Source: Alteromonas sp. BMJM2
Lineage (GTDB): Bacteria > Pseudomonadota > Gammaproteobacteria > Enterobacterales > Alteromonadaceae
NCBI RefSeq assembly: GCF_027257845.1
Contig: NZ_JAPVOT010000002.1
Coordinates: 1 to 64,000 of the forward strand
Length of the DNA stretch: 64,000 nt
Direction: 5' to 3'
Shown here: piece after piece, positions 59,150 to 64,000 of the stretch
Layout of the letters: each line of letters starts with the position of its first letter
Position numbering within the stretch: the stretch's first letter is position 1
Notes under the pieces: model-generated
Seen by the model: only the letters and a program-made list of their open reading frames with translations
What the model was told of the DNA's origin: nothing
Database searches by the model: none
Translations under genes and position numbers: made by a program

Positions 59150-60268
59150 ATGAATAGTTTTTCCTGGCAGCGAGCTGTCGTTAAAGTGGGTAGTGCCTTA
59201 ATTGCACCTGATGGCAGAGAATGCAGCGGCCGTTACTTATTAGCCTTAGCCCGGTTTATTACCGCTAGCCGTGAACAGGGTAAAGAAGTCATTTTAGTGT
59301 CTTCAGGCAGCGTTGCTGCTGGTCGTAATAAGGTCTCTTCTGGTGCTAATGGTGTTGTATTACGCAATACACCATCAATTGCTGAAAAGCAGGCTATGGC
59401 TGCCATTGGGCAGAATTTAATGATGGCAAATTGGCAACGTTTTTTCGATTTCCCCTGCGCGCAAGTGCTGCTTACCGCTGACGATCTTCGCGATCGCACT
59501 CGCTATGTAAATATAAAAAATACGCTGCGAGAAATACTCAACCACCATGCCTTGCCCATTATTAATGAAAATGACACGGTGGCAGTGAATGAGCTGAAAG
59601 TGGGTGATAACGATAATCTCGGCGCTTATACCGCGCTGGTTGCGCAAGCAGACACCCTCATTATTTGTTCTGATATTGATGGGCTTTACACTGCCGATCC
59701 GCGCAAAAATAAGTCTGCCACCTTAATATCTGAAGTTGACCATATCGACAGCAGCATTTATGAGCTAGCCGGCGGAGCTGGCACTTCTGTGGGAACAGGA
59801 GGTATGCGCACGAAAATAGAAGCGGCAGATAAGTGTATTAATAGCGGTATTCAAACATTGATTGTAAATGGCCGTAAGGGTGAGACCTTCGATGCTCTGC
59901 TTGCCGGTATGGTACCAGGTACCCTTTTTAAACCAACACGCACACCTTCAAACGCCCGAAGACTTTGGCTTACTCATACACTCAAAACCGCTGGACGCAT
60001 TGTTGTTGATAGTGGCGCAAAGTTAGCTCTCGTTGAAAATGGCGCTTCACTGTTACCGTCGGGTATTGTTGATGTTGACGGAGAATTTGCTCAGGGAGAA
60101 GCGGTAGAGATTTTCTGCGATGGTCGCGCTATAGCGAAAGGCTTAAGTGTGTATAACGCAAAAGACTTATTACTCATAAAAGGGAAAAAGTCGAAAGATA
60201 TTGCCAGTGTGCTAGGTTATGAAACAACAGATGTTGCCGTACATAGAGACGATATGGTGCTGCTGTAG
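59150..60268 (+). CDS. proB: Glutamate 5-kinase
   Basis: ProB phosphorylates glutamate in the first step of proline synthesis and is feedback-inhibited by proline. The 372-aa protein has VVKVGSALIAPDG, VSSGSVAAGRNKV, NENDTVAVNELKVGDNDNLG, DIDGLYTADPRKN and GTGGMRTKIEAAD, the amino acid kinase core. A C-terminal PUA domain follows (RIVVDSGAKLALVENGASLL). Its usual partner proA is not adjacent here. Confidence 0.96.
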   Translation: MNSFSWQRAVVKVGSALIAPDGRECSGRYLLALARFITASREQGKEVILVSSGSVAAGRNKVSSGANGVVLRNTPSIAEKQAMAAIGQNLMMANWQRFFDFPCAQVLLTADDLRDRTRYVNIKNTLREILNHHALPIINENDTVAVNELKVGDNDNLGAYTALVAQADTLIICSDIDGLYTADPRKNKSATLISEVDHIDSSIYELAGGAGTSVGTGGMRTKIEAADKCINSGIQTLIVNGRKGETFDALLAGMVPGTLFKPTRTPSNARRLWLTHTLKTAGRIVVDSGAKLALVENGASLLPSGIVDVDGEFAQGEAVEIFCDGRAIAKGLSVYNAKDLLLIKGKKSKDIASVLGYETTDVAVHRDDMVLL

Positions 60269-60336
60269 CGGCACCGTTTTCCGCGTGCTCATTATCAATA
60301 ACCTTAGCTGGCCAAACTGCAACAAAGAGGATACCC

Positions 60337-60774
60337 ATGACAGAAATAACGCCAACGCTCTCGGACTATCCCTTTTCAGTGACTATTGCTACTCGGTGGC
60401 AAGACAATGATGCATATGGGCACATCAATAATGTGATGTACTACAGTTTTTTTGATACAGCAGTTAATCGTTATTTGATTGAACGTGGTGGGTTAGATAT
60501 TCACAACGGAAAAACCGTAGCATACGTAGTAAGCAGTCAATGCCAGTATGTTGCACCAGCGGCTTACCCAGAAGATATCTATGTGGGCTTGTGCGTGAGT
60601 AAAGTGGGCAGAAGTTCAGTTACCTATGGCTTGTCTGTGTTTGCTGGGGAAAGCAAACGCCGGGTTGCTCACGGTCAGTTTGTTCACGTTTTTGTTGATA
60701 GAGCCTCGGATAAATCTATTCCTATTCCTGTGAAGATAAAAGCGGCCCTTGAGTCGATAAGCGATGCCGTATGA
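60337..60774 (+). CDS. Acyl-CoA thioesterase of the 4HBT (hotdog) family
   Basis: The 145-aa product has the 4HBT core IATRWQDNDAYGHINNVMYY with the catalytic Asp in DNDAYGHINN. SQCQYVAPAAYPEDIYVG follows. These hydrolyse acyl-CoA thioesters; the chain length cannot be told. It overlaps the next gene by 4 bp (ATGA), suggesting co-translation. Confidence 0.88.
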   Translation: MTEITPTLSDYPFSVTIATRWQDNDAYGHINNVMYYSFFDTAVNRYLIERGGLDIHNGKTVAYVVSSQCQYVAPAAYPEDIYVGLCVSKVGRSSVTYGLSVFAGESKRRVAHGQFVHVFVDRASDKSIPIPVKIKAALESISDAV

Positions 60775-61712
60775 GTTTACCTAATGTGGTGTTTCTTGAT
60801 GCAGAGACATTAGATTTAGAGTCGCTGGATACTCAACGACTCAGTGACGTAGATGCATGCCTTACGTTGTATCAAAATACCCTTCCCGACGATGTTGTTA
60901 CGCGAATCGAAAGTGCCACTGCTGTACTGGTGAACAAAGTTGTACTAAGCGCAGAAGCGCTGCGTCAAGCGCCCACGTTAAAATACATTGGTGTTACCGC
61001 TACCGGCATGAATAATGTCGACTTAGCGTATTGCAAAACTAATGATATTAAAGTGCAAAATGTTCAGGCATACGGGACCAGCAGTGTGACGCAGCATACG
61101 TTAACGCTACTGCTTAATTTAGCCACCCAGTTTGTGCACTATCAGCATGATGTAAAAGCGGGGGCTTGGTCTGAATCTTCCCATTTTTGTTTACTGTCTC
61201 ACCCTGTTGTTGAATTAGAGGGAATGCACGCTGTCATTGTCGGTCATGGCGAGCTTGGCAAGCGGGTAGAAGATTTATTTAAAGCTATGGGCATGCAGGT
61301 GACCATTGCTGGGCGCCCGGGAAGAGCCGACGATCCGCGCCCGTCGCTTTCATCGCTATTACCTAGTGCTGATGTGGTGAGCCTACATTGTCCGTTGACG
61401 CAAGAGACAGACAGGTTGATAAATTCAGAAACCCTATCGTTAATGAAGCCAAATTGTTTTTTAATCAATACCGCGCGAGGTGGACTGGTTGATGAACCCG
61501 CCTTGCTTGGAGCACTTAAAAATAAACAAATTGGTGGCGCTGGGCTTGATGTATTGTCTGTTGAGCCTCCACCCTCTAGTCATATTTTAATGCAGGCTAA
61601 TTTACCTAATTTGTTAATAACACCTCATAATGCATGGGTGGGGAAACGCGCGCGACAAACGTTGCTCGATTCAGTGGTTAACCACTTAACGCAATTTCTA
61701 GCGCAATTATAA
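60771..61712 (+). CDS. D-2-hydroxyacid dehydrogenase
   Basis: This 313-aa NAD-dependent dehydrogenase has the catalytic-domain segments LKYIGVTATGMNNVDLAYCK and GTSSVTQHTLTLLLNLATQF, the dinucleotide fold VIVGHGELGKRVEDLF, NTARGGLVDEPALLGAL (with its Arg and Glu) and ITPHNAW with the catalytic His. It is closest to glycerate or hydroxypyruvate reductases. It follows the thioesterase with a 4-bp overlap. Confidence 0.9.
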   Translation: MSLPNVVFLDAETLDLESLDTQRLSDVDACLTLYQNTLPDDVVTRIESATAVLVNKVVLSAEALRQAPTLKYIGVTATGMNNVDLAYCKTNDIKVQNVQAYGTSSVTQHTLTLLLNLATQFVHYQHDVKAGAWSESSHFCLLSHPVVELEGMHAVIVGHGELGKRVEDLFKAMGMQVTIAGRPGRADDPRPSLSSLLPSADVVSLHCPLTQETDRLINSETLSLMKPNCFLINTARGGLVDEPALLGALKNKQIGGAGLDVLSVEPPPSSHILMQANLPNLLITPHNAWVGKRARQTLLDSVVNHLTQFLAQL

Positions 61713-61730
61713 TTGAGGATTAATGGGCAA

Positions 61731-62633
61731 ATGAACAACCCAACCTTATTCTCATTGTGCTGTCTAATTTGGGGCTCAACTTGGATTGCGATTACCTATC
61801 AGATTGGCCATACATCTGAGACATTTGCAATAGCGCTGCGCTACTTACTCGCCGCTGTATGCTTGGGAATTTATTGTTTAGTAAAAAGGCTACCGTTTGC
61901 CCTTCCCTTACACATACACGTGAAGATGGCTGCGGTGGGCTTATTTCTCTATAGCTTAAATTACACCCTGCTTTACATGGCACAGGCGCATATTATCAGT
62001 GCGCTTTTAGCGTTGATGAGCTCCTGTATTATTTATATTAACGTGGTGCTACGTCGCTGGTGGTTAAAAGAGCCTATTCGCAAAGAGGTCGTGATTGGGG
62101 CGACGTTTGGACTAAGCGGTATTGTGTGTTTGTTCGTACCCGAGTTCTCGAAAGTTTCCATGGACGCAGCGCTGGCTCTAGGATTAAGCATTGCCTTTGT
62201 CAGCTTTTTTTGCGCTTCAGTGGGCAACGTCATTTCTGAGCGGATTTTAACTTCTGGCACTCCGGTTATTCAGATGAATTTTTATGCCATGTCTTACGCT
62301 ATGATTTTGCTATTTATAACGTCGTTATTGTTGCCGGGTAAGCTCATTATTCCCACCAGTACAGAGTTTTATTTATCTCTGCTTTATCTAGCTTTGTTTG
62401 GCTCTGTTTTTGCCTTTGGTGCTTATATGAAATTACTTCAACAAATGGGGGCAGATAAAGCGGCTTACGTGGTATTGGTATATCCCATGGTTGCGCTGGT
62501 AATTTCAACCTTCTTTGAGGGGTATCAATGGACCGCGCTCTCTTTCGTCGGTGTTGCTGTGGTACTAGTGGGCAACGCAATAGCCATGGGAAAAATACCG
62601 CGCTTTATGCGTCGCCCTTTTTTATCTCACTAA
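61731..62633 (+). CDS. EamA-family (DMT superfamily) transporter
   Basis: The 300-aa product has ten predicted TM segments in two five-helix repeats, the EamA pattern, with LCCLIWGSTWIAITYQIG at the start of the first repeat. It carries metabolites or amino acids; the substrate is unknown. I choose ATG 61731; the frame extends to 61713 without a good start. It follows the hydroxyacid dehydrogenase by 18 bp. Confidence 0.88.
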   Translation: MNNPTLFSLCCLIWGSTWIAITYQIGHTSETFAIALRYLLAAVCLGIYCLVKRLPFALPLHIHVKMAAVGLFLYSLNYTLLYMAQAHIISALLALMSSCIIYINVVLRRWWLKEPIRKEVVIGATFGLSGIVCLFVPEFSKVSMDAALALGLSIAFVSFFCASVGNVISERILTSGTPVIQMNFYAMSYAMILLFITSLLLPGKLIIPTSTEFYLSLLYLALFGSVFAFGAYMKLLQQMGADKAAYVVLVYPMVALVISTFFEGYQWTALSFVGVAVVLVGNAIAMGKIPRFMRRPFLSH

Positions 62634-62687
62634 ACCAAAGTTAACAAACTAAGGCCTACTAAAATAAGTTTTCACTAAGTAAACGGC

Positions 62688-62960
62688 TTAGAGCGCATTT
62701 ATTTTCTTGTTTAGTTCATAAGCTGGCTCAGTCACTATAGCTTCTAGTGTTTCTATGCGCGCCATAAGCGCTTCTATTTGAGTGTCTTTTTCTTGTAATC
62801 GCTGCTGATGTAATGCTGCTTTGCTCGCTATAAACGGGTTACTGCACTTTCCGTTCATCCAGTCGTTCAAGCGCCACTGTAATTTCGCGTCTAAATAACT
62901 CGCTAATAGCGCAATAGAGGTGATACTTCCAAGTAACAATACAAGGCTTAATGTAGACAT
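62688..62960 (-). CDS. PspB-like small membrane protein
   Basis: The 90-aa product has one N-terminal TM segment (MSTLSLVLLLGSITSIALLA), followed by a coiled-coil stretch (LQEKDTQIEALMARIETLEA) and IVTEPAYELNKKI. The LEAIVT-xxxYELNKK segment resembles the tail of PspB-like proteins, which sense envelope stress. ATG 62960 has a GAAGGAGA ribosome-binding site. No psp genes lie beside it, so the call is tentative. Confidence 0.65.
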   Translation of the reverse strand: MSTLSLVLLLGSITSIALLASYLDAKLQWRLNDWMNGKCSNPFIASKAALHQQRLQEKDTQIEALMARIETLEAIVTEPAYELNKKINAL

Positions 62961-63192
62961 AGAACTCTCCTTCACTAGTGTTGGCTCAAGGCATTCGTTG
63001 TTACTAGTCATGGCTTTTCAGAATAAATTACAAAAAAGATTTAAAAACGTGTAATAAAAATAAATGGGTGCAGACTGTAACTGGGTGTGTTGAGCTTTTT
63101 GCTGCATTTTTGTAGTGGTCAACTCGCTATCGTAATGATTAGGGTACTTACGTACCTGCTAAACATAAAAACTTTTAGAAAGGGCAACTTGC

Positions 63193-63699
63193 TTGGGCCA
63201 AGGATTTGAAGACGTTTTTACACAATACGGTGCATTGTTAAGCCGTGTTGCAAATAGCTACGAAGCTAACGACGCTATGCAGCAAGAGCTTTTGCAAGAG
63301 ATTGCTATTGCTGTGTGGCAGGGGCTGTCTCGGTTCAAGGGCGATAGTAGTGTAAAAACCTATATTCTGAAAATTGCCCACAATCGCGCGGTAACCCACG
63401 TAGCAAGCCAAGTAAAACGTGTTGATACTCACCGATATGAAAGTGATACGTTGGGCTCTGATGGTTACCAAAGTCCACAATATTCTCCAGAAGTCGTTTC
63501 TAGCCAGCAGCAATCGCTAGCACGTTTGTTGCAAGTCGTTCGTGCACTTCCCCTGCAGCCAAGACAAGTGCTTACCCTGTCGTTAGAAGGATTGAGCTAT
63601 GACGAAATTGCCGAGGTATGCGGTATATCGAAAAATCATGTGGGTGTTATTTTGAAACGGGCTAAGCAAAAAGTGCTGCAGGAGGAACCCAATGCATAA
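63193..63699 (+). CDS. ECF-type RNA polymerase sigma factor
   Basis: The 168-aa product has sigma region 2 (ELLQEIAIAVWQGLSRFKGD then SSVKTYILKIAHNRAVTHVA) and region 4 (LPLQPRQVLTLSLEGLSYDE, IAEVCGISKNHVGVILKRAK), the ECF sigma layout. The start is TTG 63193, with AAGGG about 8 bp upstream, giving MGQGFEDVF. It overlaps the following gene by 8 bp, which fits a sigma-antisigma pair. Confidence 0.92.
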   Translation: MGQGFEDVFTQYGALLSRVANSYEANDAMQQELLQEIAIAVWQGLSRFKGDSSVKTYILKIAHNRAVTHVASQVKRVDTHRYESDTLGSDGYQSPQYSPEVVSSQQQSLARLLQVVRALPLQPRQVLTLSLEGLSYDEIAEVCGISKNHVGVILKRAKQKVLQEEPNA

Positions 63700-64000
63700 T
63701 GATGATAATAAAAATCGAGTAAAAGCTAATCGAATAAAAGCTAGTGACACTGATTTGACTTTGCTATGGCAGAATCAGCCAGTTAACGATATCGACCTAT
63801 CTGAAGTAAAAAAAAGCTTTAACAGCGAGAGAGTAAAACAGCGTATTTATATGGTTATAGACTCTTTAGCGCTTCTGCCTACTCTCTATTTTTTATCTAT
63901 TTACTGGGGAGAGCTATCTTTTACCGCAAAAGGGTTATGTATTTTTATGGTGGCAACGGCCATTCCGTTTTTAATTTATCAGTTGTGGCTCCGACGAGTG
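63692..64000 (+). CDS. Membrane protein after the ECF sigma gene, probable anti-sigma factor (3' end outside window)
   Basis: The gene starts at ATG 63692 with a GGAGGA ribosome-binding site and overlaps the sigma gene by 8 bp. The 103 visible residues are polar for the first 50 (MHNDDNKNRVKANRIKASDT and onward). Then two hydrophobic stretches appear (MVIDSLALLPTLYFLSIYWG and LCIFMVATAIPFLIYQLWL). Position and size suggest the cognate anti-sigma factor or its partner. No conserved zinc-binding motif is visible so far. Confidence 0.7.
   Translation, partial: MHNDDNKNRVKANRIKASDTDLTLLWQNQPVNDIDLSEVKKSFNSERVKQRIYMVIDSLALLPTLYFLSIYWGELSFTAKGLCIFMVATAIPFLIYQLWLRRV

Overview
The window is an origin-proximal piece of a gammaproteobacterial chromosome, most likely an Alteromonas or a close relative in the Alteromonadaceae. 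Evidence is the gyrB-recF-dnaN-dnaA / rpmH-rnpA-yidD-yidC-mnmE / mioC-oriC-mnmG-rsmG-parA-parB-atp order, a Dam/SeqA-type origin rich in GATC, a DnaT/DnaC loader pair, and marine-gammaproteobacterial families such as DUF3014, DUF1285 and DUF6482. The genus is an inference from gene order and protein style, not from a database search.

Layout. 1-467: right end of an IS3-family element. 568-7103 (minus strand): gyrB, recF, dnaN, dnaA; recF carries two parS-like sites. 7104-7692: dnaA/rpmH intergenic region with DnaA boxes. 7693-13981 (plus): rpmH, rnpA, yidD, yidC, yajQ, mnmE, mioC, dnaT, dnaC. 13982-14687: oriC, with 21 GATC sites in about 420 bp. 14688-26255 (plus): mnmG, rsmG, parA, parB and the complete atpIBEFHAGDC operon. 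26363-28278: two AT-rich seven-TM proteins of unknown function that resemble each other. 28298-33449: DTW-domain tRNA modifier, alkyltransferase-like protein, HD-GYP protein, OmpA-like lipoprotein, SnoaL-like secreted protein, LacI-type regulator.

33867-44125 is a genomic island of about 10.3 kb inserted in the 3' end of yicC. A 12-bp core lies at both ends, a remnant of the native yicC 3' end lies on the far side, and each side has its own terminator. The island carries three toxin-antitoxin modules (hipBA with a third unknown gene; higBA; a second hipBA between 42-bp direct repeats) and an AAA/DUF4143 ATPase. It also holds wrecks of its mobility and replication genes: alpA frameshifted, DUF927 primase-like in three frames, and a P4-type integrase that is frameshifted and lacks its catalytic domain. 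It looks like a decayed satellite-like element kept as toxin-antitoxin cargo.

44101-64000 returns to ordinary chromosome: yicC, a MITE-like element, rph, pyrE, tusA, a Fur-box-preceded two-gene unit of unknown function, a YqaA-type membrane protein, amidohydrolase, DUF1285/DUF3014 pair, sterol-desaturase-like enzyme, DUF6482 protein, ABC1/UbiB kinase, M1 peptidase with DUF6702 partner, glutamate 5-kinase, thioesterase, D-2-hydroxyacid dehydrogenase, EamA transporter, PspB-like small membrane protein, and an ECF sigma factor with a membrane protein cut by the window end.

How it fits together: the first 26 kb hold replication initiation (DnaA, beta clamp, DnaT/DnaC at the origin itself), origin segregation (ParA, ParB, parS), protein insertion (RnpA, YidD, YidC), tRNA modification (MnmE, MnmG) and ATP synthesis. 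The most interesting items are the loader genes abutting oriC, the yicC island with its paired arm-site-like repeats, the three-gene hipBA operon, the seven-TM pair, and twin palindromes in front of the DUF4143 ATPase.
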